A program made the position numbers and the translations under genes. Under the pieces are notes generated by a model. The model did not search any database and was not told the origin of the DNA. It was given only the letters and a program-made list of their open reading frames with translations. From assembly GCF_001424705.1 (NCBI RefSeq), contig NZ_LMRA01000045.1, positions 163,501-227,500 of the forward strand: DNA of 64,000 nucleotides, given 5' to 3'. This DNA is from Methylobacterium sp. Leaf465 (GTDB taxonomy: Bacteria; Pseudomonadota; Alphaproteobacteria; Rhizobiales; Beijerinckiaceae). This document shows, piece by piece, positions 26,743-34,574 of this stretch (within the stretch, counting starts at the first letter, position 1; each line of letters opens with the position of its first letter).

Positions 26743-27594
26743 ATGTCCGAGCCCAAATCCGGGTCCGTCCCCGAGACCGCGTCCGCCGAGCGCAAGGACG
26801 TGCTGGCCCGCATCGAGACCTACAAGCGGCGTGAGATCGCCGAGGCGAAGCTGCGGGTGCCGCAGACCAAGCTCGAGAAGCGCATCGCCGACGTCACACC
26901 GCCGCGGGGCTTCGCCGAGGCCATCGCGGCGCATATCGCGCAGAAGCGCCCGGCCCTGATCGCCGAGGTGAAGAAGGCCTCGCCCTCCAAGGGCCTGATC
27001 CGCGCGGACTTCGACCCGGCCGTCCTCGCCGCCGCCTACGAGGCCGGCGGCGCCACCTGCCTCTCGGTGCTCACCGACACGCCCTCGTTCCAGGGCAAGC
27101 CCGAATACCTCACCGAGGCGCGCGCCACCTGCGCCCTTCCGGTCCTGCGCAAGGACTTCCTGTTCGAGCCCTACCAGGTGTTCGAGGCGCGGGCCTGGGG
27201 CGCCGACTGCATCCTGGTCATCATGGCCTGCCTCGAGGACGACGAGGCCGCCGCCCTGGTGGAGACCGCGCACGACCTCGGCATGGACGTGCTGGTCGAG
27301 GTCCACGACACCGAGGAGTTGGCGCGGGCCCTGCCCCTCGGCACCCGGCTGGTGGGCATCAACAACCGCAACCTGAAGACCTTCGAGGTCTCGTTCGAGA
27401 CCGCGATCCGCCTCGCCGCGGGCGTACCGTCCGACCGGATCGCCGTGGCCGAGAGCGGCATCGCGGGCCATGCCGACGTGGTCCGGCTCGCGGCGGCCGG
27501 CCTCGACACCATCCTGGTCGGCGAGAGCCTGATGCGCGAGGCCGACGTGACGGCGGCCACCCGGCGCCTGCTGTTCGGCGACGCCCAGGCCTGA
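26743..27594 (+). CDS. trpC: Indole-3-glycerol phosphate synthase
   Basis: Closes the indole ring in tryptophan synthesis. 283 residues, slightly longer than usual because of a polar N-terminus of about 15 residues. TIM-barrel motifs: LIAEVKKASPSKGLIR, LSVLTDTPSFQG, VLRKDFLFEPYQV, VGINNRNLKTFEV and VAESGI. It follows trpD by 9 bp and precedes moaC by 10 bp, so trp and molybdenum-cofactor genes appear to be cotranscribed. Confidence 0.96.
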   Translation: MSEPKSGSVPETASAERKDVLARIETYKRREIAEAKLRVPQTKLEKRIADVTPPRGFAEAIAAHIAQKRPALIAEVKKASPSKGLIRADFDPAVLAAAYEAGGATCLSVLTDTPSFQGKPEYLTEARATCALPVLRKDFLFEPYQVFEARAWGADCILVIMACLEDDEAAALVETAHDLGMDVLVEVHDTEELARALPLGTRLVGINNRNLKTFEVSFETAIRLAAGVPSDRIAVAESGIAGHADVVRLAAAGLDTILVGESLMREADVTAATRRLLFGDAQA

Positions 27595-27604
27595 GGACGC
27601 GACG

Positions 27605-28090
27605 ATGGCCGAACTCACCCACCTCGACGCGTCCGGCGCGGCCAACATGGTCGACGTGTCCGAGAAGGACGCGACCACCCGCACCGCCCGCGCGACCGGG
27701 CTCGTGGTCATGCTGCCCGAAACCCTGCGGCTGATCCGCGAGGGCGACGCCAAGAAGGGCGACGTCATCGGCACGGCGCGGCTCGCCGGCATCATGGCCG
27801 CGAAGCGCACCCACGAGCTCATCCCCCTCTGCCATCCCCTCCTGCTCTCGAAGGTGCGCGTCGATTGCGAGCCCGACGACGGCCTTCCGGGCCTTCGGGT
27901 GACGGCGGAGGTGAAGGTGCTGGGGCCGACCGGCGTCGAGATGGAGGCGCTGACCGCGGTCTCGGTGGCCTGTCTGACCATCTACGACATGGTGAAGGCG
28001 GCCGATCGCGGCATGCGGATCGAGGGCATCCGGCTGCTCGCCAAGGATGGCGGTCGCTCCGGGGCCTACCGCGCCGAGGATCGCGCTTGA
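27605..28090 (+). CDS. moaC: Cyclic pyranopterin monophosphate synthase
   Basis: Second step of molybdenum-cofactor synthesis, after MoaA. 161 residues. Family motifs: AANMVDVSEKDATTRTA near the N-terminus, LIPLCHPLLLSKV with the catalytic His region, GPTGVEMEALTAVSVA and IYDMVKAADR. It lies 10 bp after trpC. Its TGA overlaps a possible TTG start of moeA (TTGA at 28087-28090). Confidence 0.96.
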   Translation: MAELTHLDASGAANMVDVSEKDATTRTARATGLVVMLPETLRLIREGDAKKGDVIGTARLAGIMAAKRTHELIPLCHPLLLSKVRVDCEPDDGLPGLRVTAEVKVLGPTGVEMEALTAVSVACLTIYDMVKAADRGMRIEGIRLLAKDGGRSGAYRAEDRA

Positions 28091-28125
28091 GCGGCAGGCC
28101 TCCGAAACGGACGGGGTCCGCGGGC

Positions 28126-29343
28126 ATGATCCCGGTCGCCGAGGCGCTGTCGCGGGTTCTCGAAGGCATTCCGGGTCCGGTCGAGACGGAGACCGTCGCG
28201 ATCGGGCAGGCCGCCGGGCGTACGCTGGCGGCGGAGGTGCGGGCCACCCGGACGCAACCGCCCTTCCCCGCCTCGGCCATGGACGGTTACGCGGTCCGCA
28301 GCGCCGACCTCGCGGACGCGCCCGCCACCCTGCGGCTCATCGGGACCAGTGCCGCCGGGCACGGTTTCGCCGGTGTGGTGGGACCCGGTGAGGCCGTGCG
28401 GATCTTCACCGGTGCGCCGGTGCCGGAGGGGGCCGACGCGATCCTGATCCAGGAGAACGCCGAGGCGACATCCGACGGCGTGACCGGGCGGGACTCCGTG
28501 CCCGCGGGCCGCTTCATCCGCCCGAGCGGCCTCGATTTCCGCGTGGACGATCGCCTGCTCGCCGCCGGCGACGCGCTGGATCCGCGCCGCATCGCCCTCG
28601 CGGCCGCCGGAGGCCACGGCCAACTCTGCGTCCGGCGGCGCCCACGGGTGGCCATCCTCGCCACGGGGGACGAGTTGGTGGCCCCCGGGCAACCGGCGCG
28701 ATGGGACCAGATCGTCGCCTCGAACGGGCTGGCCGTCGCGGCCCTGGTTCGGGAGGCGGGCGCGGAGGCCATCGATCTCGGAATCGCCGGCGACACCCTC
28801 GCGGACCTGGACGATGCGATCCTTCGGGCGGTTTCGGCCGACGCGGATCTCCTGATCACGCTGGGCGGGGCCTCGGTGGGCGACCACGACCTCGTGCAAT
28901 CGGCCCTGCGGACCCGCGGCCTGGAACTCGGGTTCTGGCGGGTTGCGCTCCGGCCCGGAAAACCCCTGATGCACGGGCGCCTCGGCCGGATGGCCGTGCT
29001 CGGCCTGCCCGGCAATCCCGTGGCCTCGGTGGTCTGCGGATTGCTGTTCGTGGTTCCGGCGATCCGCGCATTGCTGGGCGATCCGCGGGCGTCGGCGGAC
29101 CTGTCCGAGCCGGCGATCCTGGGCTGCGACCTGTCCGAGAATGACCTGCGCCAGGATTATCTCCGGTCGCGGATTGAGACGGCGCCCGACCGCCTCCCGG
29201 TGGTCTACCCCGAGAACCGCCAGGATTCCTCGATGCTCTTCGTCCTGGGAGCGGCCGAAGCGCTGCTGATCCGCGCGCCACATGCCCCGGCTGCCAGGGC
29301 CGGGGAACCCTGCCGCATCCTGAGGCTCGACCGGCGCCTCTGA
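28126..29343 (+). CDS. moeA: Molybdopterin molybdotransferase MoeA
   Basis: Inserts molybdate into adenylylated molybdopterin. From ATG 28126 the product is 405 residues, normal for MoeA. Motifs: FPASAMDGYAV, FTGAPVPEGADAILIQE, ATGDELV, GGASVGDHDLV and GLPGNPVA. A TTG at 28087 with GAGGA 7 bases upstream would overlap moaC's stop and add 13 residues; that start has the better ribosome site, so the N-terminus is uncertain. It ends the rightward ppiD-trp-moa run. Confidence 0.93.
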   Translation: MIPVAEALSRVLEGIPGPVETETVAIGQAAGRTLAAEVRATRTQPPFPASAMDGYAVRSADLADAPATLRLIGTSAAGHGFAGVVGPGEAVRIFTGAPVPEGADAILIQENAEATSDGVTGRDSVPAGRFIRPSGLDFRVDDRLLAAGDALDPRRIALAAAGGHGQLCVRRRPRVAILATGDELVAPGQPARWDQIVASNGLAVAALVREAGAEAIDLGIAGDTLADLDDAILRAVSADADLLITLGGASVGDHDLVQSALRTRGLELGFWRVALRPGKPLMHGRLGRMAVLGLPGNPVASVVCGLLFVVPAIRALLGDPRASADLSEPAILGCDLSENDLRQDYLRSRIETAPDRLPVVYPENRQDSSMLFVLGAAEALLIRAPHAPAARAGEPCRILRLDRRL

Positions 29344-29357
29344 CGTCTCGGCTGGAC

Positions 29358-29492
29358 CTAGACGAGGTAGAGCGTGGCGTCGGCGCGGAAGACCCGCGGG
29401 CAATGCACGGCATCCACCCAGACCCGCGCCTGGTCGAGACTGATGCTGCGCGAATCGGCGATGTCCTGCAGGGTCATCCAGCGTGACGACAT
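29358..29492 (-). CDS. 44-residue ORF downstream of the papain-like gene
   Basis: Leftward ORF with ATG at 29492, GAGGGAG about 6-12 bases upstream and TAG at 29358. The peptide has MTLQDIADSRSISLDQARVW, which resembles the first helices of a MerR/excisionase-type DNA-binding fold, and ends in TLYLV. Its RVWVD word recurs in the C-terminus of the neighbouring papain-like protein (GRVWVDEE...TYLR), so a partial duplication is possible. The gap is only 80 bp. No family was recognised. Confidence 0.5.
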   Translation of the reverse strand: MSSRWMTLQDIADSRSISLDQARVWVDAVHCPRVFRADATLYLV

Positions 29493-29572
29493 GATCGGCT
29501 CCCTCGTGGTTAACGAAGTAACGGCCCAGCCTGTCGTTGGTTTCCTTGCCGGTGACGGACTCGCGTCGCGGC

Positions 29573-30733
29573 TCAGCGCAGGTAGGTGACGCTGTAGAGG
29601 GTCCGGCGCAGGGCCTCCTCGTCGACCCAGACGCGGCCGTTCTCGCAGGCCTCGCGCATGCCGGGTCGCATACGGGCACAGTATTCGCCGGTGTTGTCCT
29701 GCACCCGATATTGGCAGCGACCGCCGACGGTTCGCCGCCCGATGACCGGACTGGCGTGATCCGCGTGGAGATCCGGGTCCTTGGGATCGCGATCCTCCAG
29801 CAGGTACCAGCTGTAGCCGATGGTGGGCACGCGACCGTGGTCCAGGGCGTAATCGATCATCGCCAGGATCCGGCTGATCGCCCGCGGGCTCGGGGGCGTC
29901 CCCGAATCCCGCATCTCCACGAACTCGGCCTGATTGGCTGCCAGCCGATAGGACACCGGAAGCAGAGGCACGGGCAGGCCGACCCGTCGGCAGCGTGCGT
30001 CCACATGCGCGATCCAGCCCGCATTGAAGGTATCGGTCTGAGGGTGGCGAAGATGGGGGACCGTGCCGGCGAGGCTGCGGAAGCTCATCCGCCGGGGCGC
30101 CAGGCGGCTGCGATAGCGCAGGCGATGCAGGGTCGACGCGGCGTAGCGATAGCCGTCGTTGGAGGGCAGATCGCGATCCTCGCAGAGGCCGCCGATGTTG
30201 TAGAGGAGCGCGGCCGTATCTTCCTCACCGCCCTCGATCTTGTCGAAGTAGGGCAGCAGCTTCGGGTTGCCGGCAGGCGACATTTCGGCGGCGTTGCGGC
30301 TCCAGGCGATGTCGGCGCGCCAGTTCGGGTGTGCCTTCAGGTGTCGGCGCAGGGCCGGGATGGCCGTCAAGCGCTCGGGATCGGCGAAGTAGTATTTCGT
30401 GGCGACATCGAGGGGGGCGATCTGGCGCCCCAGCCGATGCGAAATCATGTCGGCGGTGGCGTAGGCGAAGCAGATCGCGCTCTCGCCCTGATTCAGCGGC
30501 ATCTCACGCGGCGATGGCGACAATCCGACATCGCGTGTCCCCTCGTGCTCCGCGAAGGGGATGCTGGTCGCCACCGGCGCACAGGTGGGATTGCGCACGT
30601 AGGCCGGCTTCGGCGGCAGGATGCGGAGATCCACCTGCGCCCGAGCGGGCATGGCCCCGACGGCGAGCGATCCCAGCAGGAACAGGACCGGTGCCGCTCC
30701 GTGACGGGCGCCGCCGAGCCGGAGCGAGCCCAT
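29573..30733 (-). CDS. Secreted papain-like (C1-type) cysteine protease homologue
   Basis: 386 residues with an N-terminal signal peptide (core about 13-26, cleavage near ARAQ). LNQGESAICFAYA at 80-92 matches the papain NQGSCGSCWAF site: Gln82 and Cys88 have the papain spacing of six. ADHASPVIG places His326, and VQDNTG places Asn347, in the order and context of papain's His and Asn. All four key residues are thus kept, although overall similarity is low. It starts 3 bp after rsmB and is probably cotranscribed. Active protease status and target are inferred. Confidence 0.7.
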   Translation of the reverse strand: MGSLRLGGARHGAAPVLFLLGSLAVGAMPARAQVDLRILPPKPAYVRNPTCAPVATSIPFAEHEGTRDVGLSPSPREMPLNQGESAICFAYATADMISHRLGRQIAPLDVATKYYFADPERLTAIPALRRHLKAHPNWRADIAWSRNAAEMSPAGNPKLLPYFDKIEGGEEDTAALLYNIGGLCEDRDLPSNDGYRYAASTLHRLRYRSRLAPRRMSFRSLAGTVPHLRHPQTDTFNAGWIAHVDARCRRVGLPVPLLPVSYRLAANQAEFVEMRDSGTPPSPRAISRILAMIDYALDHGRVPTIGYSWYLLEDRDPKDPDLHADHASPVIGRRTVGGRCQYRVQDNTGEYCARMRPGMREACENGRVWVDEEALRRTLYSVTYLR

Positions 30734-30736
30734 CGC

Positions 30737-32107
30737 TCAGGTCTTTCGGCGCAGGCGGCTTGCAAAGAAGCCGTCGAGACCGCCGCTTCGATCCGGTGTG
30801 GTGCCGTGGAGGTGGGCGGGCAGGGTCCGCAGGTCGCCGGCGGCATCGATCGGCTCCGACAGGCCACCGAGTTCGGAGGCCTCGACGGGGACCCGCTCGA
30901 AATCCGGGTTGCGGGTCAGGAAGGTCGCGACCTGATACTCCCCCTCCTCCCGCTCCAGGGAGCAGGTGCAGTAGACGAGGCGTCCGCCGGGGCGCACCAG
31001 GGCGGCGGCCTTGTCGAACAGGCGTTTCTGCAGGCCGATCAGGCGACTGATGTCGCTCTCGGTCTTGGTCCAGGCGACATCGGGGTGCCGCCGCAGGGTA
31101 CCGGTGGCCGAGCAGGGCGCATCCAGGAGGACGGCATCGAAGGCCCCGTCGTCGGTCAGCGCCAGGGCATCGCCGACCCGGATCTCCGCCTCCAATCCGA
31201 GCCGGGCGAAATTCTGCGACAGGCGCTCCAAACGAGGGCTCGACCGGTCCACGGCGAGCACGGACGCCCCCGCAGCGGCGAGCTGTGCGGTCTTGCCGCC
31301 GGGGGCGGCACAGAGATCGGCGACCCGCTCGCCGGGGCGGACGGCGAGGAGCCGGGCCGGCAGGGCCGCGGCGGCGTCCTGCACCCACCACTGGCCCTCG
31401 GCATAGCCCGGCAGGTCCGCGACGGCGGCGTGGACGTCGTGCAGGCGCACGCTGCCGGTCGGCAGGGCCACGCCGCCGAGGCGTTCCGCCCATTCGGCCG
31501 CCGAGCCCCGCACCGTGATGTCGAGGGCCGCGCCCTGGAGATGCGCCGCCGCGATGGCGCGGGCCGTCTCCTCGCCGTAGGCGGCGCGCCAGCGGCGAGC
31601 GAGCCAGTCAGGTGTGTTGTCGGCCAGGGGATCGCCGGGATCGGCCACGATCTCGGACCGCTCGCGCACGATCCGGCGCAGGACCGCATTCACGAGGCCG
31701 GACAGGTGCTGGAGCTGCGGATCGGCCTTGGCGAGGCGCACGCCGAGGTCGACGGCGGCGTGGTCGGGGACGTTCAGATCGAGGATCTGGACGGCGCCGG
31801 TGGCCAGGAGCGCCACGAGGCGTGGCTGGTCCTCGGGTAGCCCCTGCGACATGCGGGCGGCGAGCACCCGGCGGAGGAAGCCGAGGCGCCGGAAGGTCGC
31901 GGTGGCGATGGCGCGGGCGAGGCCCGCATCGGCCGCGTCGAGGCCGGCGTTCCGGCTGGCCTGCGCCAGGGCATCCTCGAGGGCGAAGCCGCGGGTCTTG
32001 CCGATGAGGTCGGCCACCGCGCTGTGCGCGACCTGACGGGCGGCCAGCCCGGCGACGCCGCGATCGATCGGCGCCGTCGGCGCATCCGTGTTGCGGCGTG
32101 TCGCCAT
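30737..32107 (-). CDS. rsmB: RsmB/NOP-family 16S rRNA (cytosine) methyltransferase
   Basis: SAM-dependent m5C methyltransferase; RsmB modifies C967 of 16S rRNA. 456 residues from ATG 32107, with in-frame ATGs 7 and 11 codons upstream as options. An N-terminal NusB-like helical domain (about 15-145) precedes the catalytic domain with LCAAPGGKTAQLAA (SAM), LLDAPCSATGTLRRHPD with the first catalytic Cys, and LVYCTCSLEREEGE with the second. It precedes the papain-like gene with a 3-bp gap and is divergent from the DUF1674 gene. Confidence 0.93.
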   Translation of the reverse strand: MATRRNTDAPTAPIDRGVAGLAARQVAHSAVADLIGKTRGFALEDALAQASRNAGLDAADAGLARAIATATFRRLGFLRRVLAARMSQGLPEDQPRLVALLATGAVQILDLNVPDHAAVDLGVRLAKADPQLQHLSGLVNAVLRRIVRERSEIVADPGDPLADNTPDWLARRWRAAYGEETARAIAAAHLQGAALDITVRGSAAEWAERLGGVALPTGSVRLHDVHAAVADLPGYAEGQWWVQDAAAALPARLLAVRPGERVADLCAAPGGKTAQLAAAGASVLAVDRSSPRLERLSQNFARLGLEAEIRVGDALALTDDGAFDAVLLDAPCSATGTLRRHPDVAWTKTESDISRLIGLQKRLFDKAAALVRPGGRLVYCTCSLEREEGEYQVATFLTRNPDFERVPVEASELGGLSEPIDAAGDLRTLPAHLHGTTPDRSGGLDGFFASRLRRKT

Positions 32108-32181
32108 GAGTGCCACTTCCTGAAGCATGAGCCCGCGCACGGCGGGCCTCCCTGCGATGCCCTTCCACCCGTGACACCGAG

Positions 32182-32418
32182 ATGCAAGCCATGACCAGCC
32201 CGGAACCGACGGAAAACGCTGCGGATGAGGCTCCGGTCGAGGGCCGGGCCCTGACGCCGGAGGCGGCGCGGGCGCTGGCGGAGGCGGCGGAGCGGCGGGC
32301 GGCGATCGATGCCCATGCCGCCGCGATCGCGGCGAAGCGGGAGCGACAGGGCCGGGGCGGCCTGGAGCCGGTGCGCTACGACGACTGGGAGATCAAGGGT
32401 ATCGCCGTCGACTTCTAG
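32182..32418 (+). CDS. DUF1674 protein (SdhAF4-like succinate dehydrogenase assembly factor)
   Basis: 78-residue protein ending in GGLEPVRYDDWEIKGIAVDF, the DUF1674 signature shared with eukaryotic SDHAF4, which helps assemble flavinylated SdhA. The first 55 residues are a polar, Ala/Glu-rich helix. It could start at ATG 32182 or 32191. It is divergent from rsmB. The bacterial role is inferred from the mitochondrial family. Confidence 0.85.
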   Translation: MQAMTSPEPTENAADEAPVEGRALTPEAARALAEAAERRAAIDAHAAAIAAKRERQGRGGLEPVRYDDWEIKGIAVDF

Positions 32419-32477
32419 ACTCTGTCGGGTTCATCCCGAACCTGACGGACCCGCGAGGCCCTTCTCGTCGTTCGTCG

Positions 32478-32513
32478 TTCCGGGATCACCGGTTTCCACT
32501 GATCCTTGACAAA
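32478..32513. repeat. Imperfect direct repeat, copy 1 (upstream of the cupin gene)
   Basis: About 36 bp centred on ACCGGTTTCC that recurs at 32981-33016 with roughly three-quarters identity, on the other side of the cupin gene and in the same orientation. It may be a dispersed intergenic element of this genome. No terminal inverted repeats or transposase. Confidence 0.5.
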
Positions 32514-32594
32514 CTCCAAGGGCGTTTCGTCGCCGGAACGGCGGCGATCCCCTCCCGTTGTTCCGGCCACGGACACACGCCAAGGAGCACGACG

Positions 32595-32903
32595 ATGGCG
32601 ATCAAGGTTTCGAGCAAGACTGCGGGCGCGGGTCCGCACGGCGAGGTCGCCCTGGCCCGCGGGCAGGTGGTCGCGATGCGGATGTGGCGCGACGAAGCGC
32701 CCAGCGCCGACAAGCCCATGGCCAAGCGCCCCTACGAGACGGTCGGCTACGTGATCGCCGGCCGGGCGGAGCTGATCGTCGAGGGCGAGACGGTGCTGCT
32801 CGAGCCCGGCGATTCCTGGCTGGTGCCGGAGGGCGCCGAGCATACCTACCGTATCCTCGAGGTCTTCACGGCCATCGAAGCGACGGCGCCGCCGGCGCGC
32901 TAA
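32595..32903 (+). CDS. Small single-domain cupin protein
   Basis: 102-residue cupin fold. AAGGAG lies about 6 bases before ATG 32595. The second cupin motif is visible as ELIVEGETVLLEPGDSWLVPEGAEH; the His in EHTYR could be a metal ligand, while the first motif keeps only YETVGYVIAG, without the usual HxH pair, so metal binding is doubtful. Function unknown; such proteins range from sugar-binding regulators to dioxygenases. Direct repeats flank the gene. Confidence 0.82.
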   Translation: MAIKVSSKTAGAGPHGEVALARGQVVAMRMWRDEAPSADKPMAKRPYETVGYVIAGRAELIVEGETVLLEPGDSWLVPEGAEHTYRILEVFTAIEATAPPAR

Positions 32904-32909
32904 CAACCC

Positions 32910-32948
32910 CATGGAAGACCCGCGCGGTCGTTTCGAGGTCGCGCGGGT
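32910..32948 (+). terminator. Hairpin downstream of the cupin gene
   Basis: ACCCGCGCG and CGCGCGGGT form a 9-bp stem with a 13-base loop just past the cupin stop. No T-tract follows, so it is only a possible terminator or mRNA-end structure. Confidence 0.4.
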
Positions 32949-32980
32949 GTCCAGTCCGAGAGCCCTGTCTTGCCGTTTGT

Positions 32981-33016
32981 CTTTTCGGGAGAACCGGTTT
33001 CCCCCGATCCCCAACG
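32981..33016. repeat. Imperfect direct repeat, copy 2 (downstream of the cupin gene)
   Basis: Second copy of the element at 32478-32513; both share GGGA--ACCGGTTTCC--C-GATCC. It ends 4 bp before the L,D-transpeptidase stop codon. Confidence 0.5.
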
Positions 33017-33020
33017 AACG

Positions 33021-33551
33021 CTAGCGGGTGACGTAGACCTGCGTGCCCACCGAGACGCGTTCGTAGAGGTCGGCGATGTCCTGGTTGTACATCCGGATGC
33101 AGCCGTAGGACGCGTAGGTGCCGATCGAGCTCGGCCGGTTGGTGCCGTGAATGGCGTACTCGCCGCCGGCCAGGGTCATCGCCGCGACGCCCATCGGGTT
33201 GGAGGGCGAGCCGCCGGCGATGACGGCGGGCAGACGGGGGTTGTCGCGCTTGACCTCCCGCGGCGGCGACCAGGCCGGCTCCACGTACTTGCCGTCGATC
33301 TGGGTGGCGCCGCTCCACTGCTTGCCGGGCTTGCCGACCGCGACGGGGTAGCGGATCGCCGTACCGTCGCCGTTGACGAGGTAGAGCCGGCGCTCGGTGG
33401 TGCGCACGATGATCGAGCCCGGCATCACGCCGTCGTGGAAGGCCACGACCTCCCGGGCCTGGGCGGGTGCCCCCAGGAGCGTTGCACCGAGGGCAGCGCC
33501 AAGGACCGCCGCAGCCCCTGCGCGAGGGTGAACCGTGCCGTGCCGAACCAT
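33021..33551 (-). CDS. L,D-transpeptidase (YkuD domain)
   Basis: Exported cell-wall enzyme that forms 3-3 peptidoglycan cross-links or attaches proteins to the wall. 176 residues from ATG 33551, with a signal peptide ending near LGAPAQA. The YkuD domain (about 45-175) has IHGTNRPSSIG and SYGCIRMYNQDI, carrying the catalytic His and Cys. An upstream ATG at 33593 would spoil the signal peptide. It is monocistronic-looking, convergent with the cupin gene. Confidence 0.93.
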   Translation of the reverse strand: MVRHGTVHPRAGAAAVLGAALGATLLGAPAQAREVVAFHDGVMPGSIIVRTTERRLYLVNGDGTAIRYPVAVGKPGKQWSGATQIDGKYVEPAWSPPREVKRDNPRLPAVIAGGSPSNPMGVAAMTLAGGEYAIHGTNRPSSIGTYASYGCIRMYNQDIADLYERVSVGTQVYVTR

Positions 33552-33746
33552 GACCTGTCTCTCCGAAAGCGTGACCGTTTGCCCGAGCATCAAGCGCGCA
33601 GGCAGGTTCTCGTTCCGGTAAAACGAAGCAGAGGAGCGCGGACAATACGCAGGATTCCCGCAGCGCGGTAAAGCACGGCCCGTGAAATCCCAACAAAGCT
33701 CGCGCTTCGCCTTCGGACTTCCTTGACTCTGTCAGGTCCCGGAGGG

Positions 33747-34379
33747 TCAGCGCTCGATCAGGGGCATTCCGGTGCCCAGGCGCTGCTGCCAGCCATGGCG
33801 TACGAGTTCCGGGTCCTCGTGTTCCTCCACGGGAAAGCCGACGCAGAGATAGGCGACGAGGCTCCAGGTGCAGGGCACCTCCAGGATCTCGCAGACCGTG
33901 CCGGGCTCGAGGATGGAGACCCAGCCCACGCCGAGGCCATGGGCCCGGGCGGCGAGCCAGAAGGTCTGGACGGCGGTAACCACGGAGTAGCGCAGCATCT
34001 CCGGCATGGTCGCGCGCCCAAGGCCGTGCCCGGTGGCGGTGGCCTCGTCGCAGAACACCGCGAGATGGACCGGGGCCTCGCGCAGGCCGGCGAGCTTCAG
34101 GCGGACATAGGCCTCCCGCTGCTCGGCCGCGTAGGCCTCGGCGGCGGCGGCGTTGCAGCGCTCGAAGCTGGCGAGCACCCGGGCCCGGCGCGCCGGCTCC
34201 GCGACCCGCACGAAGCGCCAGGGCTGGCTGTTGCCGACGGACGGACTGAAGCACGCGAGATCGAGGCAGCCGCGCAGCAGCGCCTCGTCCACCGGATCGG
34301 TCCGGAACCGGCGCACGTCGCGGCGCCAGGCGAACAGGGTCGCGAGCGTCTGGCGAAACTCGGCATCGAAGCTGACCAC
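33747..34379 (-). CDS. bluB: 5,6-dimethylbenzimidazole synthase BluB
   Basis: Flavin-destroying enzyme that makes the lower ligand of vitamin B12 from FMNH2 and O2. 210 residues. BluB-specific features: RRDVRRF near residue 20, SPSVGNSQPWRF near 45, SFERCNAAAAEAY and LKLAGLREAPVHL in the middle, and AVQTFWLAARAHGLGVGWVSI with LCVGFP and GWQQRL near the end. It stands alone, away from other cobalamin genes, and no cobalamin riboswitch was seen. Other nitroreductases are the alternative, but the match to BluB is broad. Confidence 0.88.
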   Translation of the reverse strand: MVSFDAEFRQTLATLFAWRRDVRRFRTDPVDEALLRGCLDLACFSPSVGNSQPWRFVRVAEPARRARVLASFERCNAAAAEAYAAEQREAYVRLKLAGLREAPVHLAVFCDEATATGHGLGRATMPEMLRYSVVTAVQTFWLAARAHGLGVGWVSILEPGTVCEILEVPCTWSLVAYLCVGFPVEEHEDPELVRHGWQQRLGTGMPLIER

Positions 34380-34442
34380 GACCCGTCCCCGGCGGTAAAT
34401 TCACCCCTTCATAGACGGAGTTTCTCCGCGCGGCAGAGTTTT

Positions 34443-34498
34443 CGCGCAAGTTCTGTCACGCAAGATCTGTCGGGCGAGACCTTCCACACGAGACCTGC
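34443..34498. repeat. Four degenerate 14-bp tandem repeats upstream of bluB
   Basis: Units at 34443-34456, 34457-34470, 34471-34484 and 34485-34498. The first two share CGCAAG-TCTGT; the last two share CGAGACCT. All keep a C-x(4)-G/A-AG-x-C/T-C-T core at the same 14-bp phase. They lie 64-119 bp upstream of the bluB start, in its expected promoter region. Confidence 0.6.
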
Positions 34499-34574
34499 CG
34501 GGATCCGACGCTCCGACCGCCTCCTCGGCACCGGCGCCAGGGCGACGAAGCCGCCGCCGGCCGGCATCCGGCTC

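Noticed and set aside
34380..34574. Cobalamin riboswitch before bluB.
   Set aside because: No B12-box-like GCCACTG or conserved core was found on the minus strand; only the 14-bp repeats are present.
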